60,000 bases of DNA from Phoronis australis. Taxonomy: Eukaryota > Phoronida > Phoronidae. Positions 1 to 9,870 of this stretch are shown in pieces (within the stretch, counting starts at the first letter, position 1; each line of letters begins with the position of its first letter). A program made the position numbers and the translations under genes. The notes under the pieces are model-generated. The model did no database searches. It was not told the DNA's origin and saw only the letters and a program-made list of their open reading frames with translations. The stretch is taken from NCBI GenBank assembly GCA_002633005.1, contig NMRA01000060.1, positions 291,472 through 351,471 of the forward strand, given 5' to 3'.

Positions 1-661
1 CGGTTGATGTTCTTTTGAACTTGGATTTGGCAACAACCAAATAATGGTCGAATTAACAAGAGTTGCATTATATTTGCCAGGTATCTGCCGAGAAGTGTAA
101 AAACTCAGCTAGCATACGCTGGAAATTCTAGGTCGCATTTAGCGACTTGATACGAGCTGACAAAAATCTCAGCTCGCATTTCCAAATTTCAGGTCGCAAA
201 TGCGACCTGCAACTCGTTATGTCGAGCCCTGTGTGGCAGGATAACCAGTTGACACCTTCTGTAACTGTACAGCATCATGACAGAAGTCCTAGTTTGAACG
301 GAAACGAGTCAAAAACGTATAGTGAATCGTTATACTGTTTTAATTGATGCCTCGTTATCTCAAAAGAATCACACGACAGGAACTTGTGAGAAAAGCATCG
401 ATTCAGTCAATACTAGTCACAAAGGCATTTCTCATCTTCTAACCAATGAAAATATCCGAATGTTACCATCCCACCAATGGGAAGCAAGATTTATCATCCG
501 TTCACAGTACTACTACTCATCAGACTGAGGGTGAGTGTAGCATACACTCAGAATCGGTTGAAAGTCTGTGATTAAATATTAGAACGCATCCATATTGATT
601 TAGTAGCAAACATCTCAAGTACACATATATTTCTGCTCAGTACAAAATAATCATTTTAGCT
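1..661. other. No gene recognised
   Basis: AT-rich sequence with short open frames that lack homology. It may be intron or downstream flank of the Ig gene. A short repeated phrase (about 96-230: AGCTCGCATTT, AGGTCGCAAATGCGACCTG) includes a small palindrome. Confidence 0.4.
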
Positions 662-667
662 TTTATT
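662..667 (-). promoter_or_regulatory. AATAAA polyadenylation signal, minus strand
   Basis: TTTATT on the plus strand, 78 bp past the read-through stop of the Ig gene. It would serve a short, secreted two-Ig isoform. Confidence 0.45.
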
Positions 668-744
668 TTCGTACATTTTCTTTCTCCGAAATGCTATCTT
701 TAGTTTGGCCATGAAGTGTTTGTCATAACTAACAACAGTATCTT

Positions 745-941
745 TCATCTTCGCTGAGCGGCCATTCTCTTGACCGTGGAGTTCTTACCTACAGCCTTCT
801 TCACTTCCACAGCATTCGCGTCGATGGTAGTGCCAAGCTTGTCGTTCTTCTGACCACACATTAGGTATTTACCCTTGAAGTCTTCACTGATAGTGTATAG
901 ATAAACAAGCGTCCCAGCTACGTTGTCCCTAATGGTTTCAT
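745..941 (-). CDS. Ig gene: second half of Ig domain 2 and possible C-terminus
   Basis: Acceptor TTTGTCTAG, phase 1 in, matching the previous exon. It codes ETIRDNVAGTLVYLYTISED then FKGKYLMCGQKNDKLG. IRDNVAG repeats the VRDNVAG of Ig1. At 789/788 a donor GTAAGA would end the exon in phase 1, the usual L1-family position, with the gene continuing off the window. If it is not used, the frame adds GKNSTVKRMAAQRR and stops at 745-747, with AATAAA 78 bp further on. Confidence 0.8.
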
Positions 942-3900
942 CTAGACAAAAATGTCAGTCTCGCTTCAGAAAACAAGGAAATTAGCAAACACAGTAGAAA
1001 TCACATCAAAGCAACATTAATAGATGGATGGAGGCAGGGAAGGAGGGAGAGAGGGAGGGAGGAAGGGAGGGGAGAGAGACTTTTAATTATTTTAAATATA
1101 TCTCCAACCAGTTACCTTATTCACAAAAATTGGCCATTTTAACAATATTTCACAAATTTCTAGCAAAATACCTTGGAACTGCCCATCTGCATGGAAATTT
1201 GTTTACTACTTATCCGAGGTCAAAGGTTACACGGCTTTCACTCAAATTGAATCACCTGCCAGGTACAGAGCAATTTCGTATGTACCCTAAGTCCTTTCAT
1301 TCCTACTTTTAAGTAAGTCAACAGTTGATCCCACCTCTCAGCTCGGGACGGTAAAAAGAATTAATGCTTTAGCAATAATTAAGTTAATTGCACATCGCAA
1401 ATTCAATTCACATTAAGAGTGGATGTTGAAATAGCTAACATGGTGAAGGCATGAATAGGTTATATTGACCGAAAACGAGTTTTCACCAAATAACTAACCG
1501 AAGACCTTGATAATTTCACTTTTCCCAGTTTAATCGGTAATTTCTCAGCTTCGGCAAATTGACTGAATTTGAACTTAGGAACAAGAGTTCTCGAAAACGG
1601 CTAGGTGGATTTCACAGATACTTTCCACACTTAATATTTATTCATCAATCTCAAAAATGCTTTAGGATTTTCAATATCGAAGGCCTAATTTTTGCGCAAT
1701 GTAACAAAGATGAATATGACTTCTATTTTTACAAAAATACCTTATGTTGATTTGTCATAGAAACCAAATGAAAAAACTAATCGAAAATTCCTAACAGCCT
1801 TTTTGAGGTAACTAGTGAAGAGTTCATTTAAAAAGACTTCATTAAAATCGACCGAGAGGTTCTTTGCTATGAATGTACCATTCTTAAAAATGAAACATTG
1901 ACTTACAAAAGGTGTTAACGTAATAAAAAGAATAAATATAAAACATATTTTTATATTCCCTGTTCTTTTTTCTTTAAGAAAATATATACTTTTACAAACA
2001 GATTGGAATGAAGGACACTAAATAAGGTTTGAGATAACCTTAAGATCTAATACAATGCTAAATAAACTGTAAAATACCTTCCAATTACTCTAGCAACAAT
2101 GAAAGTAGACGAGCAAAATTGTTTGTTTTTTTGTACTTGTTTATAAATGGTAATAAATACCTCAGAAAAAAATGGTAAAACAAAGCATGTCAGTTAAAAT
2201 ACAAACACAGCCTTATTCAGCACCTGGAGGACCTCTGAAACATGAAAAGAAACTCCTCCAGGTGTCTTGGGAACAACAGTTCATCAAGACAGACCCACCA
2301 TGACTTCACCAACAGTCTGGTGAACAATAGCCCTTCAAGAAAAAAATATTTCTGCATCTCATGTTACGCAATTAAATCTCTAAAATGGACAATATAACAA
2401 TCTTTGTTGAGCAAAAGAATGATCCAAAATTAACATGATCCCTACTTATCATCCAGGAGCAGGCAGACACTCTCCTCTACCCAGTTAGGCACGACTTCCC
2501 CATTCACCACACTTCCCCCCATAACGAAGAGTAAGATGTTAGTTCCAGTAGCAAAAGTTCACAGTGCTCAGTGTCCAGTAGCAAACACTCACAGCAGTGT
2601 ATGACCAATTTCAACCACTGGATAACGGGCATCAAACTGGTTCGCAAAATCTCGAATTCCACACCTGACTAGTGCAAGTCGTTAACCAGACTATGAAATG
2701 TGTCAAACACGGGCTAGGAGTTACAACAAGCTAGTGAATGGCATAGCAATAGATCAACCTACCGGTTACAGGGATTTCCTGTATGCGTTTGAGAGACGTG
2801 TCAACAGTTGCCGCCGCTTGTTCTCCAACATTATTAATCCAGCTAAACACGACAGACTGGCGCGGTGCAAAGTCCAACCACGGCTTACACGGTACCTCTA
2901 ACTTCATTCCAACCTGCACTGTGATCTCTTGTCCTTCTGCTGATGTATGTGGCGCGAAATCTTTAGGAACAGAAAGCTCTTCATACAGTTCAGCCACGTG
3001 AAAATTTAAAACAACACAAATATTTGATAAAGTAATGGCCAATTTGATGTCACACTGAAAACAACCAGCATAAACAACATTCATTTAGTATAAAGATCCC
3101 AACACGACCTGAATAGTAAAACACAGTCTTTGATCTTGTACAACTAACCTGTATCAATGCCTACATGAGCTAAGTTAAGGCAAATATACTGAAAAACATA
3201 TGCATTCAAGCTTTAGCATCAAATTACAGAGATGCAGAAGTGACTTGAAACTGAATTGAAAACATAAAATATATTTCTCTTCCCGGACAATTTGTGCAAG
3301 CTGGTACCATGTTTCAATGGTCAGCAAAACCACAACTTCACAGAAAGAAGCAACACCTTCAGAAAGCTGTTCAAGAGGCGTAAAAACTGTGCATTCACTT
3401 ACAGTAGACAACTAGATGAGCCAGACTAGACATGAGCTAAGTTAAGGCAAATATACTAAAAAACATATGCATTCAAGCTTTAGCATCAAATTACAGAGAT
3501 GCAGAAGTGACTTGAAACTGAATTAAAAACATAAAATATATTTCACTTCCCGGACACTTAGTTCAAGTTGCCACCATGGTTCCATGGTTAGCACAAATGC
3601 AATTTCACAGAAAAAGCAACACTCTGAAAAGCTGTTCAAGAAGCTACACACTTACAGTAGACAACTAGATGAGCCAGACTAGACATGTCCCCACTTTTTC
3701 CATTGTTGGCTATACATTGATAATAGCCCGCATCGTCTTCGGCGACCTTATTAACATGCAGCGTGTTCTCGCCAGCGACGTTGTCCCGCACAAAGTTCTT
3801 CGTGCCAGAGGGGTCTATCGTCAACTTCTTCAAGTCTGTTGGTGTTTTGCCGTAATGCCAGACAACACTGAAACACATTTTGAGCAATGACTACTATAGG

Positions 3901-6900
3901 CACAATCCTTCCTATAGTTGAAATCATAGCAGAACAATAATGGCAAATAACAATCAATGAAAGTAACAAGAAAAATGGCGCTTTTCATATGTATCATTGC
4001 TGTTACTGTATGTGGTGTCTAATTTTGAGAAACCTACAAATATTGACATACCTTGGTTGAGGCTCGCCTGTGAATTTGCACTTGAACGTAACACCATTTC
4101 TAGGGTTTATCCCAATATCTTTTGGACCTTCTGTAATTTTCACTGGTGCCTCACCTATAAAATTGAAAAAATAAACATCTAATTAGCATCAGTCAAGTGT
4201 TTCTATTGACCACAGATATAATGACATCATCATTCGCTTTCTGCTCCATACAGGGACCACTTGAAGGCCACAAAGTTTAGTTCTGTAGACATTAGGTTTG
4301 GGCACACAATTTTCTCAGCCAAAATTGAGCTCCTCACACAATCATGAGTGATTTAAAGGAGCAGTCCATGTATACGGTGCTCAATGCAGTTTCAAAATGA
4401 CTTTCCAGTTTCCAACACAAAAATTTCCAACAAGAATTGTGAATTCACCGGGCAGAAATCCTAGATTTTATTAAAGCGCCTTTGTTATAAAACAACACTT
4501 GATTTACTGAACTACAAATCTGCTCTCAATTTGTTCTTTGCGCACATTAGAGACAATTTCCGAGCATGAGAACAAATGACAGTTCGTTACAACTGAAGAT
4601 GAAACTTGATAAACAGGTCATTTTATGGGATGATGAGTTGGGTGACAAGCAATACCAACCTGTCAGTTCATCCCTCCATAAGAAATTAGTCCTCACTTGA
4701 GAAAGGGACAAGTTGGACCCTATATCAAAGTGGGGAATGATCTAAGGCAAAGGTGGATTCTTTGGCGGAGGAACGCGGGTTTATCAACACTTTCAACTCG
4801 GCAATCAAACAGAGATCAGACATCTGAGCGTAGAAACGGGCAAATACATTTTATACATGACTTGTTATACCGGTCTGTCACCAAAGCAATTCCAAAAAGT
4901 AGAATGTTTGCACGAGAACTTAACAAATCCTGGAGCATAGAGATAAACACCTTTGTCAGTTCATAAGGTGAGGGTTAGTTATCACTGATTCTATAACAAA
5001 CCTGTTCACCAAAACTTTTCCAGAGACAGACATAGTTATAAGTAAATATGCCAAAGGAAAGAATAATTTCATTTCTTCTTTGCAATCCTGCAGAGAGGTA
5101 AGTAGAATTGAATAGAGAACCAGGTCCAAGTAGTAGAAAAAAAACTAGTCATGAAGCAAAACAATACAAAAATAAAACAGACAAACACTCAAACGCTAAT
5201 CAAAAAACATAAAATATAGCACTGGGTGGTGTTTGGAGAGCCATGTAATAGTTATGAGTGCACGGGTGGTGAGTGACAAACAACAAAACTTCCACGACAC
5301 CTCACAGGTCAAATATGGCATGGCAAGTTGCAGTTGAATATTAGTATTTAAAGCGGCTACCATTAAATGCACTTAACCTTGCATTTGTTCAGGTCTTAAC
5401 TTAACAGGGTGTTAGTCGCGTGTAACAGCCGTTTGTCATCCATTCATACTACACGTCAAAGTCTTCTCTCTTTGTAATGGATAAGTTAAACTTCATTAAC
5501 ACTATGTATCTCTGAGAAATTTATTGCTCAGTTTTACCATAAGTTCCGTCCACATCCAGCCTACCCTACAACAACTTGCACTGTGCCACTTACCCCACTT
5601 TTAAGTGGAGCGTCCACACAAGCATATCCGATAACTAGGGTAAAGCGGAAGTTGTCGGTGTGTGCACGACAATTAAAAGCTGATGCAAATAAGGGGCGCA
5701 AAAGAAAACCCGTCTGAATGTAACCGCAGATGATTACTTCCGCCTTGCCCCAGAAGCGTGTTTTTAGCTCGTCCACTCCCACCTCCACACATTTTAGGCT
5801 GCAGAGTCGTAGTATTTGTCACCGCGGTTTACAATCACACGACACGCCATTGAAGAGATCCACCACGCTATCCCAGAAGCCCCGGCAATGTTGACAATTT
5901 ACGTTCCTCCGAAACATAAAGATCAACTTCCGCTTTTCGAGGTGAAAGTCGTCGGCAACGCTGCGGTAAGAAAGAAATTTGCTGCCGAAATTTTATATCA
6001 AATCTGATTTTTTTTTTACGTTGACAGAACATTTGAAATAAACGTAAATCCGCGTTTCCGCGGAAAATTCCCAGTCTTGAAGTTACCCTAGAACAAGTTA
6101 CCCTACCACGATATGGTGGAGTAATTTGTCACAAGTGGGGCAAGTCGCACTACCTTAAACAGTGTCCAGACTGCTTTCAAACCTAGCAACAAGTCGTTCC
6201 TGGGAAAGATTGTTCTGGGGTAAGTCTGTGTGTGGACAGCACTTGAGTGTTTCAAAAGCTTAAGATATAGTCAGGAGGGGCCCTAATAATAGACACATAG
6301 AGAGCCTTATATTGATACCGCTCAGTAAACAGAGAGATGAACACCTACACTGGGAGGAAGAAGTTAAAATCCTAAGTATATTTTAATTTTTTTCTTAAAA
6401 AAATGTGTAAATCAGTCACAGAAAAAAGCAACACTTTCAGAAGAACATTGCACCTTTAGGAGGTCTGCCAAAAGGAGTGCATTTTGCACGATTTTGTAAG
6501 CGTCAGTAAATATGGACCATTCCTAAGCAACAGCAATGAATGGCAACAACTTAGTACGGTATGTTTGTAACTAGCTCAATTTGAAACATGGTAAAGGTTT
6601 GCGCGTCCTTGCTACATGGCCAGGAGAGGGCACTGTTTTCTGACCAGCACCGAACTCCTTCAGGTCAAGAACAACTCAACATGGGCACTCAAAATGGAAA
6701 CGCTGAAAATCAAGGGTTGGGCCTGACCAAACGTGGACGTTAACTAGATACAGTATCTACTCTGCACAAGCAAACATCACATGTAACTATGCAACAGAAT
6801 ATCTCTAGGCAGGAAATCATATCGAATTAAAAGTTTTGAAAGTTCTGAGAACTTCAATGCAATTTCTGTCCAAGGACTGGTGATTGTGCAGAGTAAATAT

Positions 6901-8377
6901 CTTTTTATCCTCAATATATGGTGATTAGGTGCACAAATTCCTGTTAATATTAAAAATAACATGCTAGCATACACTTCTTATCCACTTTAGCAGTTACCCT
7001 TGAGGTCACATGGCATGCCTTACACTAGAGTACTGACAAAAACGAATAAACCAAACACAACACAAGATGTAGATAAAGTTGTTCTGGTGTTTTGCCGAGA
7101 TTTATAAACGCATTCATGAGAATCACAATTCCGGCAATACCAGCGTGTTACCAAGCCAAACAAAGTAACCAATTGACGGTGTCTTGTAGTTCTCAGTATG
7201 ATTACAAAAATCGACATTAAAATTGCTTTCATAACTAAGCAAAACATGGTCAGCCAAATATATCTACACCTTTGGGCAAGAATGTTTTTACAAATTTGTC
7301 AAAAAAGGGAATGAAAATAAAAATAAATAATAAACACTAAAGTGGCAAGCTTGGCAAGATATAATTCAAGTGAACAATTAATAAACAAATAACGCTTGCA
7401 AAAAGCCTCAAGATTGTGACAGTGGTTAGAATTTGCAAAAACCAAAAATGCCAACATCTACCATCGACACGATACTATATCAAGACAACAGGGGGCAAGC
7501 AGGACGACATTTTGCACGGGAACTTACTCGTCGAATTACCGTCGGGCGTCCCGCCTTGCACGGAACTTTTTCCACCTAGCTGCTCGTTGCCTGGCAAATG
7601 TACACTTTTTTTAGTTTCAATGTAGCCAACTTTAGAACAATTTACAAGGCAGTGAAGTCAGCTACACTAATTTGTCATCGGGTTTTCCGCAACAAAGATT
7701 ATTATCATGCAGCCGTTGGCGAACCAAAGAGACAGCAATTGGTCACAAGACTAGTGTCGCCACCTCGTTGCAAATGAAGGTACTTTCCCACTTGCTACTG
7801 CGCAGCTTGAAGTGGAATTAAACGTCTTTACCAAGGTTCTCATGTTGCAATGTTTTGAGAAATTGTGAGCATTCAAACAGTACAAAGAAGCCATTGAAAA
7901 ATGAAACCTCATCAATTCTGACAACTATTTTTTCTAAGTTGGTGAGACTTTTTACTGTACCACAACATACCAGTGGTGGATCCAGGATTTTTAAAAGGGG
8001 GTCCAAGTCAACAATTTAAAAATTCTAGATTTAATATCACTAAAATCAAGGGAAAAGGGGGACTCCCGACCCCTTTAACCCCTGGATCCCCCTATGTATA
8101 ACAATGCTTAAGATTTACTTTCTATGCCACAGGACGTATCATACAAAAAATGAAATACAACTACTGACTTGCTAACATCTGTCGACAAATCACTTCAATT
8201 CCAGAATAATCTCCAATGACTGTAGATCAAAAAGCATAAAATCTGTCAACATCTACAAGTATGTTAGTTCATTGTTCTTGTAATGAGTAACTTACTCTGA
8301 CACTGTACTTGGGCGACAAGTAGCAGACCTAGAACCACGGCTTGCTTCATGTTGTGGGTTAAGTAATCAAGACTTTT
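745..8377 (-). CDS. Ig-domain adhesion-like protein, L1/neuroglian-type Ig1-Ig2 (gene span, partly resolved)
   Basis: Minus-strand exons give a signal peptide (MKQAVVLGLLLVAQVQC), a Gly/Ser-rich linker with an NST glycosylation site, then two Ig-like domains. Ig1 shows Cys65, Trp77 and DxGxYxC ending at Cys125, an I-set pattern; it starts with SEAPVKITEGPKD and a PRNGVTFKC strand, as in L1-family first Ig domains. Ig2 has KLEVPCKPWLDFAPRQSVV then FSWINN, and later EDFKGKYLMC. The split of each Ig domain over two exons is typical of this family. The protein should be secreted or at the cell surface. No FN3 or transmembrane exon was found in the window. It either ends at a read-through stop (745-747) or continues past the left edge. 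The junction between the Ig1 and Ig2 exons is unresolved (see exon 5). Confidence 0.75.
942..2762 (-). other. Intron of the Ig gene (between the two Ig2 exons)
   Basis: Non-coding. It contains a GA-rich purine tract at 1023-1082 and a half copy of the hairpin MITE at about 2615-2656. Nothing else recognised. Confidence 0.7.
1023..1082 (+). repeat. Polypurine GGGA-rich tract
   Basis: About 60 bases almost entirely A and G with repeated GGGAGG and GGAAGG. It can adopt triplex-type structures; here it is intronic, on the non-template strand of nothing known. Confidence 0.8.
2763..2994 (-). CDS. Ig gene: first half of Ig domain 2 (5' boundary unresolved)
   Basis: The open frame codes ELYEELSVPKDFAPHT, then EITVQVGMKLEVPCKPWLDF and SVVFSWINNVG, an Ig half with Cys and Trp. 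The 3' end is clear (GTAACCG before donor GTAGGT, phase 1). The 5' edge is not: the nearest acceptors (TTTTCAG at about 3054; GAAG at about 2978) either leave the wrong phase or create a stop with the preceding exon. A missed small exon, an unusual splice site or an assembly error would explain it. The start given is only the conserved part. Confidence 0.75.
3169..3687. repeat. Tandem duplication, 2 x about 260 bp, copying part of an exon
   Basis: Two direct copies (about 3169-3430 and 3431-3687) share GAGCTAAGTTAAGGCAAATA near the left and ACAGTAGACAACTAGATGAG near the right, with moderate divergence and small indels. The right copy overlaps the 3' end of the second Ig1 exon and its donor, so the left copy carries an orphan exon end and donor without an acceptor. 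Confidence 0.9.
3656..3867 (-). CDS. Ig gene: second half of Ig domain 1
   Basis: 212 bp, phase 2 in and phase 1 out. It starts SVVWHYGKTPTDLKK with the core Trp and has VAEDDAGYYQCIANNG with the second Cys. Acceptor TGTTTCAG, donor GTAAGT. The 3' end of this exon, including the donor, is duplicated at about 3400-3430. Confidence 0.92.
4052..4154 (-). CDS. Ig gene: first half of Ig domain 1
   Basis: 103 bp, phase 1 in and phase 2 out. It codes EAPVKITEGPKDIGINPRNG then VTFKCKFTGEPQP, holding the first Ig cysteine and the GEPQP turn. Acceptor ATTTTATAG, donor GTATGT. Confidence 0.9.
4155..7527 (-). other. Large intron of the Ig gene
   Basis: 3.4 kb without recognisable coding sequence. The stretch 5547-6240 may be a transposable element. 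The rest is AT-rich. Confidence 0.6.
5547..6240. mobile_element. Possible non-autonomous element with GTCCACA-type ends
   Basis: The stretch opens with GTCCACATCC followed by CTACCCTA and closes with GGGGTAAGTCTGTGTGTGGAC, so the ends are roughly inverted. Inside, further copies of GTCCACAC and TACCCTA occur in both directions and GC content rises. Two short open frames (5561-5788 minus, 5816-6007 plus) have no recognised homology. Confidence 0.35.
7528..7590 (-). CDS. Ig gene: short N-terminal linker exon (63 bp)
   Basis: The exon codes NEQLGGKSSVQGGTPDGNST between phase-1 boundaries on both sides, so it is symmetric and can be skipped without a frame change. The donor is a perfect GTAAGT. 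The acceptor (CATTTGCCAG) has a weak pyrimidine tract. Small alternative exons between signal peptide and Ig1 are known in vertebrate L1-family genes, which fits. Confidence 0.65.
7971..8094. mobile_element. hAT-like MITE with CAGTGGTGGATCCAGG end
   Basis: Begins CAGTGGTGGATCCAGGATTT and ends near CCCCTGGATCCCCC, an imperfect inverted pair. This end sequence is typical of widespread hAT-derived MITEs in animals. It lies in the intron after the signal-peptide exon. Confidence 0.5.
8296..8377 (-). CDS. Ig gene: exon with start codon and signal peptide
   Basis: After a strong acceptor (TTTTCTTTTTCAG, minus strand) come 27 bp of 5' UTR and then ATG at 8350-8348. The 18 codons (MKQAVVLGLLLVAQVQCQ) form a classic signal peptide. 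The donor is GTAAGT, phase 1. The acceptor upstream of the ATG shows that at least one non-coding exon lies further up. Confidence 0.85.
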
Positions 8378-8883
8378 CTGAAAAAGAAAACATAAGCTAT
8401 GATTATGTTGTATTTTCTATACACTCTGGGTATATTAGAAAATCAAAACAATGCACTATCCTACATGATGTAGGCCTTGCACAAGCATTTGACAAAAATA
8501 CAGCTAAGGGTAAATTTGCGTGTAAAGCTAGAAAACCTTGTACTGATTGAAATGCATTTTTCAATTTTTTCACCACTATACTGTAAATTTGGGGTGCCAG
8601 TTCAGATTAAGAGGGTACAAAATAGGACGGGGATGGGATATCACTTTTTGCTTGATATAAATTTTGACTCGATTATTCTCGGCATACTATGAATACTGGT
8701 GAGATCTTAAAAATTTGCTACACAAGAGGATAAGGTAAAATTTGGTAGACTTTTTCCACGTGAGGTACAAATAAGGGTCACATTTTAAGCCCTCTTTCGC
8801 TCATACACATGAGACACAATTCTAAGTCCAGGTCACCCTCCAACCCCAAAAAGAAAAAAGACGACTACATCCCAGGGAGATAG

Positions 8884-8959
8884 CATTCGAACAGGGTTTC
8901 ACTGAATGTATGTTCATGTGCAACACAGGGTTTCACTGAATGTATGTCCATGTGCAACA
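8884..8959. repeat. Tandem duplication of about 38 bp
   Basis: AGGGTTTCACTGAATGTATG and TCATGTGCAACACAG occur twice in a row with one substitution. Confidence 0.85.
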
Positions 8960-9666
8960 CAGACTCTTCATCAGCAGGTGTCATAACAACCCAACCACAA
9001 GCACCTGATCCCTGAACCATAGAAATTCCGTGGAAAAGTAAAAAATATTTACTATTCACGAGGCAGGTACGGTGACCTTAATGATCCAATGGCAAGATAT
9101 CGAATTTCAAAGAATGAGAAATAGATTTGAATAAACTTAAAACACAGAAGAGTAGAATTCTAAGCCAAAGTGAGACAGCCGGATTATCTTGAACGATGCT
9201 GTGAAGTGTCTCATACCATTGATCAAATAGAACGCATAAAACTCTAGGATCACTCCTCAGATAACATAGATCGACATATACGCCAGATATATCATCCTTC
9301 AGACATTTGACCTAAGATGGCCTCAGCATGTTTGCTGAACACCACAAAAATCAATGTGATGCCAACCCTTCCATTCCAGATCATATTCTAATATCTTGGT
9401 AATGAACAGAAAATTCCATAATTTCAATAGTCAAAAGCCACTTTGGTTTTGAAACTATTCAGCTCAACCAATAATGGCTATCCATTTAGAAATGGGGACA
9501 GCATTGCTGCTGTTATTTCAGATCTCAGATAATAAATTTGAAACATGCTAAAACTTGAGGTAAAATCATGAAAAAGGATGAGAATTTAAAGAAATGCATG
9601 TCATACGCATTCATTTAATTGTACAAAACTCTAAATGTTTACAAACTTTTGAACACAGACCTCACC

Positions 9667-9760
9667 TGAACAAGAGATAAAATGACAAGGGGACGAACAC
9701 CTCAGTGAACTTCAATTAAAAAACCAGTAAGCATAAAGCCTCAATCTCATGTATTTAGGT
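9667..9760 (-). other. Candidate non-coding first exon of the Ig gene
   Basis: On the minus strand a possible exon ends TCTCTTGTTCAG before donor GTGAGG. About 1.3 kb later comes the strong acceptor of the ATG exon. The start is guessed from a TATA-like GATAAAAGG at 9787-9795. An alternative first exon could end at the strong donor at 10583-10578 (GTTTCG before GTAAGT). Confidence 0.3.
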
Positions 9761-9786
9761 CAACTACGCTTGAATATGATAAACAG

Positions 9787-9870
9787 CCTTTTATCATGCC
9801 TTGACCTCAGCTCAATGTACATATCTGGACTATGACTCACAAGATGGCGTGCCAGCAACTCCATATAAGG
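9787..9870 (-). promoter_or_regulatory. Candidate promoter: CArG box and TATA-like element
   Basis: CCTTATATGG (minus strand, 9870-9861) is a perfect CC(A/T)6GG serum-response-factor box. GATAAAAGG lies at 9795-9787. Together they sit just upstream of the proposed first exon of the Ig gene. Motif matches of this length also occur by chance. Confidence 0.3.

Noticed and set aside
745-8377. Reading the Ig gene as a VCBP-type immune receptor
   Set aside because: The domains look I-set/L1-like, and no chitin-binding domain or V-type features were seen.
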